Shown one piece after another: positions 17,504 to 28,816 of a DNA stretch of 64,000 nucleotides. A program made the position numbers and the translations under genes. The notes under the pieces were generated by a model, which was given only the letters and a program-made list of their open reading frames with translations, made no database searches and was not told the origin of the DNA. Numbering within the stretch: the first letter of the stretch is position 1; each line of letters begins with the position of its first letter. The DNA is from Streptomyces radicis (GTDB taxonomy: Bacteria > Actinomycetota > Actinomycetes > Streptomycetales > Streptomycetaceae): contig NZ_RBDY01000001.1 of assembly GCF_003626575.1 (NCBI RefSeq), forward strand, positions 62,001 to 126,000, written 5' to 3'.

Positions 17504-18309
17504 AGGCGACACCCGCGGCCCCGACAGGGGACCCGACCGCGGACCTGAGCGTGGACGGCGTCACCGTGTCCTACGGGCGCACGCCCGTGCTGCACGGGGT
17601 CGACCTCGACGTGCCGGGCGGGACCGTCGCGGGCATCGTCGGCGAGTCGGGGTCGGGCAAGACCACCCTCGCCCGCTGCCTCACCGGCCAGGTCACCCCC
17701 ACCGGCGGCACCGTGACGCTCGGCGGGCAGCGGCTGACCCACCGCCGCACCGTGGCGCAGCGCCGGGCGTTGCAGATGATCTACCAGGACCCGTTCTCCT
17801 CGCTCAACCCGCGGCTGACCGTCGGGCAGACGCTGACCGAGCTGCTGGCCGTCCACCGGCTCGTGCCGCGCGCCGAACGCCCCGCGCGCGCGGCCGAGTT
17901 GCTCGACCTCGTCGGCCTGCCGCCCGAGGCGCTGCGGGCCAGGCCGCGGCAGTTCTCCGGCGGTCAGCGCCAGCGCATCGCGATCGCGCGCGCCCTCGCC
18001 GTCGAGCCGCGCGTCCTGGTCGCGGACGAGCCGACCTCCGCGCTCGACGTGGCCGTGCGCGCGACGATCCTCGACCTCTTCGCCCGGCTGCGCGACGGGC
18101 TCGGCGTGACGATCGTGCTCATCTCCCACGACCTCTCCGTGGTCGCGCACATGTGCGACACGGTCACGGTGCTGCGGGACGGGCGCGTTGTCGAGCACGG
18201 CGGCGCCAGGGACGTACTGCGTCACCCCGAGCACGCCTACACGCGCTCCCTGATCGCCGCCGTACCGCGCCTGCCCCGTCCGGCCGAGCCGCGGGAGGCG
18301 ACGGCATGA
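17500..18309 (+). CDS. Peptide-type ABC ATPase (DppF class), second importer
   Basis: A 269-aa ATPase with Walker A GESGSGKT (about 49-56), Q-loop IYQDPFSSLNPRLTV, signature FSGGQRQR, Walker B VLVADEPTSALD and switch SHDLSVVAHMCD. It completes a five-component importer. Its stop overlaps the start of a racemase-family gene as ATGA, tying transport to catabolism. Confidence 0.93.
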   Translation: MKATPAAPTGDPTADLSVDGVTVSYGRTPVLHGVDLDVPGGTVAGIVGESGSGKTTLARCLTGQVTPTGGTVTLGGQRLTHRRTVAQRRALQMIYQDPFSSLNPRLTVGQTLTELLAVHRLVPRAERPARAAELLDLVGLPPEALRARPRQFSGGQRQRIAIARALAVEPRVLVADEPTSALDVAVRATILDLFARLRDGLGVTIVLISHDLSVVAHMCDTVTVLRDGRVVEHGGARDVLRHPEHAYTRSLIAAVPRLPRPAEPREATA

Positions 18310-19046
18310 CCCGCGTTCTCCTGCTCGCCCCGGTCGGCACGGACATGCACCTGCCCGCCGAGGAACGGTCCGCGCGCCGGGCCGTGCGCCGGGGCACCCA
18401 TGTCGAGGTCCGGCACCTGCCGGGGCTGCCCGAGACCGTGTACGTCCCGCCCGAGGAGCTGTTCGTGCCCGTCCTCGTCCGCGCGGTCGTCGCGGCGGAA
18501 CGCGCGGGCTACGACGCCGTCGGCATCTCCTGCTGCTCCGACCCCGGCCTGGCCGAGGCCCGCGCCGCCGTGTCGATCCCCGTGACCGCCCCCTTCGAGG
18601 CCGCCCGCGCCCTGCTCCCCGCGCTCGCCCCGCTGTGCGTGCTGTATGTGGACGTGCCGCCGGGGGACGGCGAGAGCGACCGGCACGGCACCGACTGGGT
18701 GCCGGAACTCGCCGCCAGGTACGGCATGGGTGACCTCATGACCGCACCGCAGCCGGTGCCCGTGGCCCGGCCCGCCGTGGAACGGGCCGACGCCACGCAC
18801 ACCGCGCGCGACGTCGGTGACGCGCTGATCGCGGCCCAGCGCCGCGGCCTCGAACGGTCAGGGCCCGCCGCCGTCCGGCGCGCCGCGGCCGCGGGCGCGC
18901 GCAGCATCCTGCCCGCCTGCACCTACTGGACCGGCACCACGGACGCCCTCACCGGCCTGACGCCGCTGCCGGTGCTCGACCCGGTGGAGCTGCTGGCGCG
19001 GCACACCGAGTCGCTGGCCCTGGCAGGCCGCGCACCCGCCGGGTGA
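18306..19046 (+). CDS. Asp/Glu/hydantoin racemase-family protein
   Basis: A 246-aa cytosolic protein of the Asp/Glu racemase superfamily. Two cysteines sit where the family has its acid/base pair: GISCCSDPGLAEAR (about 76-89) and SILPACTYWTG (about 199-209). Such enzymes racemise hydantoins or amino acids without cofactor. It overlaps the importer ATPase by 4 bp and precedes a PLP enzyme and HyuA/HyuB, a context that favours a hydantoin-type substrate. The N-terminal LLLAPVGTDMHLP differs from the INPNTS of classical hydantoin racemases, so specificity is open. Confidence 0.8.
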   Translation: MTRVLLLAPVGTDMHLPAEERSARRAVRRGTHVEVRHLPGLPETVYVPPEELFVPVLVRAVVAAERAGYDAVGISCCSDPGLAEARAAVSIPVTAPFEAARALLPALAPLCVLYVDVPPGDGESDRHGTDWVPELAARYGMGDLMTAPQPVPVARPAVERADATHTARDVGDALIAAQRRGLERSGPAAVRRAAAAGARSILPACTYWTGTTDALTGLTPLPVLDPVELLARHTESLALAGRAPAG

Positions 19047-19121
19047 CCCCGCGCCCCGCCGCGCCCCACGCCGCCCCGCCCCGGCCCCGGCCACCGCCCA
19101 CTCGACCGAAGGAGCACCGCC

Positions 19122-20183
19122 ATGAGCGAGACCCTCTTCCCACCCGACCGCTACCCGCGGCTGACCGACGGTCTTGGGCGGCTCGCGGGCGGCGCCGGGC
19201 CCTCCGTGCTCGTCCAGGCGGAGGCCGTGGTCGCCCTCGAGGCGCTGGCCCACGGCATCGGCCGGTCCGAACGCCCCGTGCTCAGCATCGAGTCGAGCCG
19301 CTACGGGCGGCTGACGAGCGCCTGGCTGCGGGCCGCCGGAGCGCGGGTCACCGTGCTCGACCTCCCGGACGGCGAGCCCGCCGACCCCGACCGCGTCGAC
19401 GCGCTGCTGCGCGCGACACCGGCGACCGCCGCGGTGCTGCTCACCCAGGCCGAGGTGCTCACCGGCGTCGCCCACCCCGTCGACGACATCGTGGCGGTCG
19501 CGCACCACCACGGCGCCGCGGTCGCGGTCGACGCCGTCGCCGCGGTCGGCGGCCTGGCCGCGCCTCGCGACGCCGACGCCGTCGTCATCGGGCCGCAGAA
19601 GGCCCTCGACGGACCCGCCGGGCTGTCCGTCGCCACCCTGTCCGACCGCGGCTGGGCGCTGCTCGACCGGCAGGACGACACCCACGCGTCCGTGCTCAAT
19701 CTGCCCTACCTGCGGCGCGCCGCCGCGGAGAGCGCCGCCGCCGGGACGCTGCCCGGCACCCCTTCGGTGCCGGAGCTCGCCGCGGCCGAACGGGCCGTCG
19801 CCGCCGTCGAGGCCGAGGGGATCGAGGCCAGGATCGCCCGCCACCACGCCACGCGCGCCGCGGTCAGGGCGGGGCTGCTCGCGGCCGGTCTGACGCCATG
19901 GGTCGCCGACGAACGCCACGCGAACCCGCTCGCCACCACCGTCGCCGTGCCACCGGGCGTGGCCGCGCCGGAACTGGCCGACCGCGCCGCCGCGGTCGGC
20001 GGCCACTGGGCGGTCGGCGACAGCACCCCGCGCGGCGCGTACCTGCGGGTCAGCCACTACGGCCGCCACGCCACCCTCGCCAGGGCCCTCGGCGAGCTGG
20101 TCGCCCTCACCCACGCCGCACACGCCGACACCGGCGCCGCGGCCGAAGCGGCGGCCGACGCCTGGCTCGCCGCCGCCCCCTGA
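19122..20183 (+). CDS. Class V PLP-dependent aminotransferase-like protein
   Basis: A 353-aa fold-type I PLP protein. The aspartate that binds the pyridine nitrogen is in VAVDAVAAVGGLAA (about 130-143). The Schiff-base lysine is in GPQKALDGPAGLSV (about Lys162), matching the SSQKxLxxPPG pattern of alanine-glyoxylate and serine-glyoxylate aminotransferases. A good GAAGGAG ribosome site precedes ATG 19122. It lies 75 bp after the racemase and is probably in the same transcript, so it may handle an amino acid released by ring opening. Confidence 0.83.
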   Translation: MSETLFPPDRYPRLTDGLGRLAGGAGPSVLVQAEAVVALEALAHGIGRSERPVLSIESSRYGRLTSAWLRAAGARVTVLDLPDGEPADPDRVDALLRATPATAAVLLTQAEVLTGVAHPVDDIVAVAHHHGAAVAVDAVAAVGGLAAPRDADAVVIGPQKALDGPAGLSVATLSDRGWALLDRQDDTHASVLNLPYLRRAAAESAAAGTLPGTPSVPELAAAERAVAAVEAEGIEARIARHHATRAAVRAGLLAAGLTPWVADERHANPLATTVAVPPGVAAPELADRAAAVGGHWAVGDSTPRGAYLRVSHYGRHATLARALGELVALTHAAHADTGAAAEAAADAWLAAAP

Positions 20184-20230
20184 CAGCGCGCCGCGCCGCG
20201 CGAGCGAGCCGCCCCACGGAAGGACCTCCC

Positions 20231-22284
<2,054 letters not shown>

Positions 22285-22288
<4 letters not shown>

Positions 22289-24000
22289 CCGCCACCGTCA
22301 GCCCCATCGTCGTCGAAGTCATCCGCAACGGCTTCAACTCCGCGGCCGAGGAGATGAGCGTCTCGCTCTTCCGCGGCGCCCACACCCCCGTGATCTACGA
22401 GGCGAAGGACTGCGCCGTCGGCCTGTACGACGCCAGGGCCCGACTGCTCGGGCAGGCGCCGGGACTGCCCATCTTCCTGGGCAACATCCAGGCCTGCATC
22501 GAGCACGTGACCGCGAAGATCGGGCTCGACGGCTACGCCGACGGCGACGTGTTCATCCTCAACGACGCGTACATCCAGGGCTCGCACCTGACGGACATCA
22601 CGGTGCTCGCGCCGATCTTCGTCGACGGCGCGCTCGTGGCGTTCGCCGCCACCAGGGCCGACGGCGGGCACCTGGGCGGCAAGGACCTCGGCGTGTCCAC
22701 CGGCACCCGGCACATCTACGAGGAGGGGCTGCGCATCCCGCCGGTCCGGCTGGTCAAGGCGGGCGTCCCCGACGAGGAGATCTTCGACATCCTGGCGCTG
22801 AACAGCTTCTTCCACGCCGCCCGCCGCGGCGACCTGGAAGCGCAGGTCGCCGCCTGCTACAAGGGCGCCGAACGCCTCAGGGCGCTGTACCGGAAGTTCG
22901 GCCGGGCGGTGGTCGAGGCCGCGACGGCCGACATCTTCCGCCAGTCCGAGGAGCTGGACCGCCGCGCGGTCGCGGCCATCCCCGACGGCACGTACACCGC
23001 CACAGGGCTCATCGACGACGACGGCGTGTCCGGCACGCCGGTGCGCGTGCGGGTCGCCGTCCGGGTGACGGGGGACGAGATCGCCGTCGATCTCACCGGC
23101 TCGAGCGCGGCCACCCCCGGCCCGGTCAACTCAGGGCAGGTGCAGGCGATCTCGGCGTGCCGCGTCGCGTTCAAGGAGCTCATCAACCCCGAGGCACCGG
23201 TCACCGGCGGGAACTTCCGCAACCTGACCGTCGTCGTCCCCGAGGGCAGCGTCTTCGACGCCCGCGAGCCCGCGCCCGTCCAGTGGTACTACACGCCGCT
23301 CGGCCTGCTCATCGACCTCGTGCAGCGGGCGTTGGCCCCGGTGCTGCCCGAACGGGTCGCCGCCGCCCACTTCGGCGACTCGATGATCGTCTCGTTCGTC
23401 GGCACCGCGCGCGACGCCGGGGGCGCCGAGGACGCCGAGGACTTCGTGCTGATCGACGCCGAGGCGGGCGGCTGGGGCGCGTTCCACGACGGCGACGGCC
23501 AGGACGGGATGATCAACGTCATCAACGGGGACTTCAAGAACCTGCCCATCGAGTTCGTGGAGAACAAGTTCCCGCTCACGATCGAGGCCTACGGGCTGCG
23601 GCAGGACTCCGAGGGCGCCGGGCGATTCCGCGGCGGCCTGGGCGTGCACAAGACGTTCCGGGTCGAGCAGGACGGCACCGCGCTGTCGCTGTGGCTCGAC
23701 CGTTCCCTCACCCCGGCCTGGGGGCTCTTCGGCGGCCACGACGCCACAGGCCCTGTCGCGGTCGTCGCTCCCGGCACGCCGGACGAGCGCCGACTCAACA
23801 AGATCACCGACCTGCGGCTCGCCGCGGGCCAGCGCGTCCAGGTCCTCACCGGCGGCGGAGGCGGCTACGGCGACCCCGGGGAGCGCGACCCTGCGCACGT
23901 CGCCCGGGACGTGGCCGACGAGTACATCTCGCCCCACCGCGCCCGCGACGTGTACGGCCGAACCGCGCCGCCACGACCGGCCACGAACGACCCCCGGTGA
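22285..24000 (+). CDS. hyuB: HyuB: hydantoinase/oxoprolinase-family subunit B
   Basis: A 571-aa partner of HyuA, with an ATGA overlap between the two genes. It shows the Hydantoinase_B hallmarks VIRNGFNSAAEEMS, DAYIQGSHLTDITVL, ADGGHLGGKD, ELINPEAPVTGGNFRN and the C-terminal glycine loop GGGGGYGDPGERDP. Length and order are as in N-methylhydantoin amidohydrolase and 5-oxoprolinase systems. It is the last gene of the importer/ring-opening unit. Confidence 0.92.
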
Positions 24001-24191
24001 CCCACCCGACCCCCGGCCTCCGCTCCACAGGCCCTCAGCGCCGAGGGAGCTGAGCGCACGCGACGGGGTGACCGGTGCACCGACCCTGTCGTGGTGCCGG
24101 ATCCCGCGGGGACGACCGCCCACCGCGGCGCGATGAGTTCCGCGGCGTCCGGCGGTCATACCGTCGAACCGGTTACGGAGGAGGACGTGTG

Positions 24192-24755
24192 ATGCGCAGG
24201 GTGACCTATTCGATGAACGTCTCGCTCGACGGCTACATCGTCGGGCCGGACGGCGGCTTCGACTGGACGCCGCCCGACGAGGATGTCTTCCGCTCCTGGA
24301 TCGACGAGACCCGCGAGGTCGGCGTCTACCTGCTCGGGCGACGGCTGTACGAGACGATGCTGTACTGGGAGACCGCCGACCAGGATCCATCGCTCGACGA
24401 CTCCAAGCTCGAGTGGACCGCGCTCTGGAAGGCGCTCCCCAAGGTGGTGTTCTCCACCACGCTTTCGGCGGTGCGCGGCCATGCCCGCCTGGTCTCCGGC
24501 GGCCTGGCTGAGGAGATCGAGCGGTGCCGGGCCGAGCCGGGGGAGGGCAACATCGCGATCGGCGGCGCGACCCTCGCCGCCGAGGCGGCCGCGGCGGGCC
24601 TGATCGACGAGTACCGGACCAGGGTCTACCCGGTGCTGGTGGGCGGCGGCATCCCGTTCTTTCCCCGGCACGAGCGCCGGGTCGATCTCGAACTCCTCGA
24701 GACCCGCACGTTCGACTCGGGAGTCGTCCACCTCCGCCACCACGTGACGCGCTAG
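24192..24755 (+). CDS. RibD C-terminal/DHFR-like reductase
   Basis: A 187-aa protein with the dihydrofolate-reductase-like RibD_C fold: MNVSLDGYIVGPDGGFDW, LLGRRLYETMLYWE, NIAIGGATLAAEAAAAGLIDEY and GGGIPFFP. These proteins bind NADPH, but most are uncharacterised; a role in folate or riboflavin synthesis should not be assumed. GGAGGAGG precedes the ATG at 24192. A similar protein (28817-29374) lies on the other side of the iron importer. Confidence 0.85.
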   Translation: MRRVTYSMNVSLDGYIVGPDGGFDWTPPDEDVFRSWIDETREVGVYLLGRRLYETMLYWETADQDPSLDDSKLEWTALWKALPKVVFSTTLSAVRGHARLVSGGLAEEIERCRAEPGEGNIAIGGATLAAEAAAAGLIDEYRTRVYPVLVGGGIPFFPRHERRVDLELLETRTFDSGVVHLRHHVTR

Positions 24756-24762
24756 CTGTACT

Positions 24763-24804
24763 GACCCGCGGGGCTGCGGCGCCGCTTCGCCGCCGGGGCG
24801 GGTT
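24763..24804. terminator. Bidirectional hairpin between convergent genes
   Basis: Outer arms ACCCGC (24764-24769) and GCGGGT (24798-24803) enclose an inner GCGGCG/CGCCGC stem (24776-24781 and 24788-24793). It lies between the ends of the DHFR-like gene (+) and the Fe(III) importer ATPase (-). There is no clear U-tract, which is common in GC-rich actinomycetes. Confidence 0.5.
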
Positions 24805-25910
24805 CAACGCACCCGCTGTGCGCGCGCTTCCGCCGTGGCGGCGTCGGAGGACGGCGGGGGCGCGTCCGGGTAGAAGGTGGCCGTGCCGGTGATCGTCAGG
24901 CCGGTGCTGTCTCCCGGCCGCAGGGCGAGTGGCCCCGCGTGGCGAACGGCGACGGCCCGGGGCAGGCCGCCGACGCTGATCAGGGCCACCGTGTCGTGTC
25001 CGTGGAAGCGGATGTCCGTGACGGTGCCGCGGGTCGCGGAGGCATCGGCGGCGCCCAGCCTCAGCTGCTCGGGCCGCAGCAGGGCCGTGCCGTCGCCGTC
25101 GGCGTCCGTGGTGCGGGCGTCCGTGGTGAGGGGGACGCGGCCCAGGGGGGTGTGGGCGATGCCGCCCGCCGCGCTCGCCGGGACCAGGACGGCGTCGCCG
25201 ACGAAGCCCGCCACCCACATGCTGGCGGGCTGCCGATAGACCTCCTCGGGAGTGCCGTGCTGCTCGACCCTGCCCTCCCGCAGCACGGCCACCCGGTCCG
25301 CGACGGACAGCGCCTCCTGCTGGTCGTGCGTCACCAGGACCGCGGTCGCGCCGGTGGCCCGCAGGGCGGCGCGCACGTCGTCGCGGAGTCCACCGCGCAG
25401 GGAGCTGTCCAGGGCGTTGAACGGCTCGTCGAACAGAACCACGGAGGGCCGCGGAGCCAGGGCGCGCGCCAGGGCGACACGCTGCTGCTGACCACCGGAG
25501 AGTTCGTGCGGCATCCTCGCGTCCAGTCCCGCGAGCCCGACCAGCTCGAGCAACTCCCCGGCCCTCGCGCGCCGGTCGGGACGGGCCAGAGCGGTCAGTC
25601 CGAAGGTGATGTTGCGTGCGACGCTCAGATGCGGGAAGAGAGCGCCTTCCTGGGCGACGATGCCGATCGCCCGCCTCTCGGGGCGGATCCGCACACCGGG
25701 CCCTGAGAGGACGCGGCCTCCCACGGCGACCGTTCCCCCGGTGGGCTCCACGAAGCCCGCGATGATGCGCAGCAGGGTGGTCTTGCCGCAGCCGGACGGG
25801 CCGAGGACCGCGGTGAGTTCCCCGCCGGCGACGTTCAGGTCAAGGCCGCGCAGCACCGGCTCGCCGCGGCGGTAGGTCTTGGTCAGTCCTCTGACGCGCA
25901 GTTCGGTCAT
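24804..25910 (-). CDS. Fe(III)-type ABC importer ATPase (FbpC-like)
   Basis: A 368-aa ATPase with Walker A GPSGCGKT (about 36-43), signature LSGGQQQR, Walker B VVLFDEPFNALD, the switch THDQQEALSVAD and a C-terminal TOBE-type regulatory domain (about 275-345). The layout fits FbpC/thiamine-type importers. The start at ATG 25910 overlaps the permease stop. It is the last gene of an operon preceded by an iron box. The ending is Ser/Ala/Arg-rich. Confidence 0.9.
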   Translation of the reverse strand: MTELRVRGLTKTYRRGEPVLRGLDLNVAGGELTAVLGPSGCGKTTLLRIIAGFVEPTGGTVAVGGRVLSGPGVRIRPERRAIGIVAQEGALFPHLSVARNITFGLTALARPDRRARAGELLELVGLAGLDARMPHELSGGQQQRVALARALAPRPSVVLFDEPFNALDSSLRGGLRDDVRAALRATGATAVLVTHDQQEALSVADRVAVLREGRVEQHGTPEEVYRQPASMWVAGFVGDAVLVPASAAGGIAHTPLGRVPLTTDARTTDADGDGTALLRPEQLRLGAADASATRGTVTDIRFHGHDTVALISVGGLPRAVAVRHAGPLALRPGDSTGLTITGTATFYPDAPPPSSDAATAEARAQRVR

Positions 25911-27502
25911 CGGTGTCTTCCGAGGAGGTAGGAGGGGACGGCGGCGATCAGGATCAGGGCCAGGGCATAGGGAGCGGCGGCGGCGTAGGCGGCCACGCCC
26001 GTGTGCGTCCACAGCCGGGTCGCCAGGGTGTCCATGCCGGTGGGGCGCAGCAGCAGCGTGGCGGGAAGCTCCTTCATGATCACCACGAAGGTCAGGGCCG
26101 CGCCGGTCGCGATCCCCGGCGCCGCCAGCGGAACGGTCACGGCGCGCAGGGTGCCCAGCGGGCCCCGGCCCAGCGAGCGCGCCATGTACTCGAGCTCGGG
26201 GGGCGCCTGGAGCACCGCCGTGCGAACGGCGGTGACCGCGAGCGGCAGGAACAGCATGGCGTAGGCCATGACGAGCAGCGGCCACTGCTGATAGAGCGCG
26301 TAGGCGTAACGCACGGAGAGGAAGACCATGGCCAGGGCCACGGTGATGCCCGGCAGGGCGTGCCCGGCGAACGACGCCTGTTCAAGCAGATGGGCGGTGC
26401 GGGTGCGGTGACGGGCCGCGACCACGCCGACCGGCAGGGCGAGCAGGATCGTCAGGGCCGCTCCCGCGGCGGCCAGGCGGGCGGTCGCCCAAGCGGTGTC
26501 GGCCAGTTCCGCCGGGTCCCAGGTGGCGGACGTGCCCTGGGCGATCCAGTAGCCGAGGGAGCCGAGGGGAAACGCGACCGCCGCGCCCGCGACCAGGGCG
26601 CACCAGCCGACGGCGGGCCCGCGCAGCCGCCCGAGGGGCAGCCGTTCGGCGGGTCTCGGGCTGCCCCGCCCTGTGCCCGCGAGCCGGGCCCGGCCGCGGG
26701 CGCGGCGTTCGGCGAGGACCAGGAGCGCGGTGAGCAGCACAAGGACACAGCTCAGCACGGCGGCCGGGGTCCGGTCGAAGCTGGCCCGGTAGGACGTGTG
26801 GATGGCGCGGGTGAAGGTGTCGTAACGCATCAGCGACACCGCGCCGAAGTCGGCGACCACGTAGAGCGCGACCAGCAGCGCGCCGCCGCCCACCGCGTGC
26901 CTCAGCTGCGGCAGGGTGATCCGGAGGAAGACCCCGAGAGCTCCGTGCCCCAGCGAACGCGCCGCCTCCTCCTGGGCCGGATCGATCCCGCGCAGCGCCG
27001 CGGCCACCGGCAGGTACACGTAGGGCGAGCAGGCCAGGCTCAGCACCAGGGCGGCGCCCCGGAAACCGGCCAGGGAGGGGAAGGCCGACAGCCAGCTGAA
27101 CGCCATCACATAGCTGGGAACGGCCAGCGGCAGGGTCGCGAGCACGGCCCACAGACGGGGCGCGGGCAGGGCCGTCCGCTCGGTCAGCCAGGCCAGGGAC
27201 ACGCCGATCAGCACGCTGGCGGCCACGACGACCAGGGCCAGGCTCAGGCTGCGGACCAGGAGGTGGGCCGTGCGGCCGTCGGCGACGATGTCCCATGCGT
27301 ACCCGAAGCCGTGTTCGAGGGAACGGACCGTCAGATAGACCAGCGGCAGCAGCGCGAACGCGGCGGTGACCGCCGCGGGAACGGCCAGCACCGCCGACAT
27401 CCGCGGGCCTTCGGACGTGCCGCGCCGCCGCCGGGACACCGCGGGGGCGCGGCGCTTCTCACCGGGCCCGGCGCGGAACAGCGACTGGCTCGGCACGTTC
27501 AT
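25907..27502 (-). CDS. Fe(III)-type ABC importer double permease (FbpB-like)
   Basis: A 531-aa membrane protein made of two fused MetI domains, the normal FbpB design. Each half has an EAA coupling loop: EEAARSLGHGALGVFLRITLP (about 180-200) and LEYMARSLGRGPLGTLRAV (about 435-455). About twelve membrane spans are predicted. The start at ATG 27502 lies 12 bp after the binding-protein stop. An ATG at 27400, which has GAAGG upstream, would remove an Arg-rich 34-residue head and is a fair alternative. Confidence 0.9.
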   Translation of the reverse strand: MNVPSQSLFRAGPGEKRRAPAVSRRRRGTSEGPRMSAVLAVPAAVTAAFALLPLVYLTVRSLEHGFGYAWDIVADGRTAHLLVRSLSLALVVVAASVLIGVSLAWLTERTALPAPRLWAVLATLPLAVPSYVMAFSWLSAFPSLAGFRGAALVLSLACSPYVYLPVAAALRGIDPAQEEAARSLGHGALGVFLRITLPQLRHAVGGGALLVALYVVADFGAVSLMRYDTFTRAIHTSYRASFDRTPAAVLSCVLVLLTALLVLAERRARGRARLAGTGRGSPRPAERLPLGRLRGPAVGWCALVAGAAVAFPLGSLGYWIAQGTSATWDPAELADTAWATARLAAAGAALTILLALPVGVVAARHRTRTAHLLEQASFAGHALPGITVALAMVFLSVRYAYALYQQWPLLVMAYAMLFLPLAVTAVRTAVLQAPPELEYMARSLGRGPLGTLRAVTVPLAAPGIATGAALTFVVIMKELPATLLLRPTGMDTLATRLWTHTGVAAYAAAAPYALALILIAAVPSYLLGRHR

Positions 27503-27513
27503 TCCGGCATCTG

Positions 27514-28620
27514 TCAGACCATGCCGACGTCTTGCAGCAGGGTCAGCGTCTCCTGGAGCGTGGCGAGGTCGCTCAGGTCGATGTCGGGGACCTCGAGGGA
27601 TTCCAGGCTGGGCAGTTCCTCCACCGGGCTGGTCACCCCGGCGGCCAGCGGGTACTCGAAGGTCTCCTCGGCGAAGTACGTCTGCGCCTCCTCGGAGAGC
27701 AGGAAGTCCACCGCCTCCTGGGCGGCCGCCTCTTGGCCGCCGTACGCGGTGATGCCGACCCCGGCGACGTTGACCAGGGACCCCGGGCCGCCGCCGGGCA
27801 GGTAGTGGGTCCCGACGCTCACCTCGTCCTCGCCCACCTCCGCGGCCAGCTCGTACACGTAGTAGTGATTGATCAGCCCGAAGGCCAGCTCCCCGCTGTT
27901 GACCGCGTCGAGGATCGGGCCGTTGCCGTCGAAGGCCTGCGCGTCGTTGGCCCGGAGGTCCTCCAGCCACCGACGGGTGGCGTCCTCCCCCTCGAGCACG
28001 CGCATCGCGGTGACGAACGACTGGAACGAGGCGTTGGTCGGCGCGTAGCCCACCTCACCGCTCCAGCGGGGGTCGGTCAGGTCGGCAAGCTCCTGCGGGA
28101 GCTCGTCCTCACCGACCTGCTCGGGCGCGTAGGCCACGATCCTGGCCCGCCCCGAGACACCCACCCAACTCCCGTCCTCCGCACGGAACGTCGGCTCCAC
28201 CTGATCCAGGGCCTCCCGCGGCAGCTCCGTCAGCAGCCCCGCCTCCGCCAGCGCGCCGAGCGCGCCGGCGTCCTGTGACAGGAACAGCCCGGCGTTGGTG
28301 CGTTCACCCTCCTCGAGGATCTGGGCGGCGAGCTCGGCGCTGTCCCCGTACCGGACGGTGACCGTCGTGCCGGTCGCCTCCTCGAGGCGCTCGAGCAACG
28401 GGTCGATCAACTCCTCGTTGCGCCCCGAGTAGATGACCAGCTCCTGCGAGGCGTCGGACGTCCCCTCACCACCCGCCTCGTCCGGTCCCTCGTCGTCACC
28501 TCCGCACGCCGTGGCGAGCGGCACCACCAGACCGAGCCCGGCCAGCGCGAACGTCAGCCGACGCCACGAGGCCCGGCGATGACCGCGCCAGGGATGAGGC
28601 GAACGCGAGAGGGAGGACAT
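27514..28620 (-). CDS. Fe(III)-type ABC importer binding lipoprotein (FbpA-like)
   Basis: A 368-aa extracellular lipoprotein. A signal peptide with twin-arginine-like RRASWRR ends in lipobox LATAC (about Cys39), followed by an acidic linker. The mature part starts ELVIYSGRNEELIDPLLERLE, typical of Fe(III)-binding proteins. The adjacent tyrosines in LINHYYVYEL match the iron-liganding Tyr pair of FbpA. The ATG at 28620 follows AGAAGGG. An iron box lies in its promoter, supporting iron as ligand rather than thiamine or phosphonate. Confidence 0.9.
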   Translation of the reverse strand: MSSLSRSPHPWRGHRRASWRRLTFALAGLGLVVPLATACGGDDEGPDEAGGEGTSDASQELVIYSGRNEELIDPLLERLEEATGTTVTVRYGDSAELAAQILEEGERTNAGLFLSQDAGALGALAEAGLLTELPREALDQVEPTFRAEDGSWVGVSGRARIVAYAPEQVGEDELPQELADLTDPRWSGEVGYAPTNASFQSFVTAMRVLEGEDATRRWLEDLRANDAQAFDGNGPILDAVNSGELAFGLINHYYVYELAAEVGEDEVSVGTHYLPGGGPGSLVNVAGVGITAYGGQEAAAQEAVDFLLSEEAQTYFAEETFEYPLAAGVTSPVEELPSLESLEVPDIDLSDLATLQETLTLLQDVGMV

Positions 28621-28689
28621 GCTGAACCCTTCTGCCGAGAGGCGCGTCACGGTGGCGCCGATGATCGCCCGGTCGATGCCGGGCGGCTC

Positions 28690-28720
28690 ATTATTAAGGT
28701 TAGCCTTGCCTAATTGTCAA
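28690..28720 (-). promoter_or_regulatory. Promoter of the Fe(III) importer operon
   Basis: On the minus strand a perfect TTGACA (plus-strand 28715-28720) is followed, about 17-19 bp on, by the AT-rich TTAATAAT (28690-28697), a good -10 region. The start codon is about 70 bp downstream. The spacer is almost entirely filled by the iron box. Confidence 0.7.
28695..28713. promoter_or_regulatory. DtxR/IdeR iron box
   Basis: TAAGGTTAGCCTTGCCTAA matches the 19-bp consensus TWAGGTWAGSCTWACCTWA at all but two positions. It lies between the -35 and -10 elements, so iron-loaded DtxR/IdeR would block RNA polymerase and switch the importer off when iron is plentiful. Confidence 0.85.
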
Positions 28721-28816
28721 TGGACGAGGGGTCGCCGCCCCAAGGTCATGGCATCTGGGTGGGACTGGCGGACCGTTTCCGGGAGCGGGGTGTCACCCCT
28801 GGTGGAGCGGTGCGGC

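Noticed and set aside
19043..20230. N-terminal extension of the HyuA frame (about 396 residues)
   Set aside because: It lies in a second frame over the PLP enzyme and is almost only Arg, Pro and Gly; HyuA starts at ATG 20231 with a good ribosome site.
24034..24054. CTCAGC/GCTGAG hairpin after hyuB
   Set aside because: Only 6 bp with competing pairings and no U-tract.
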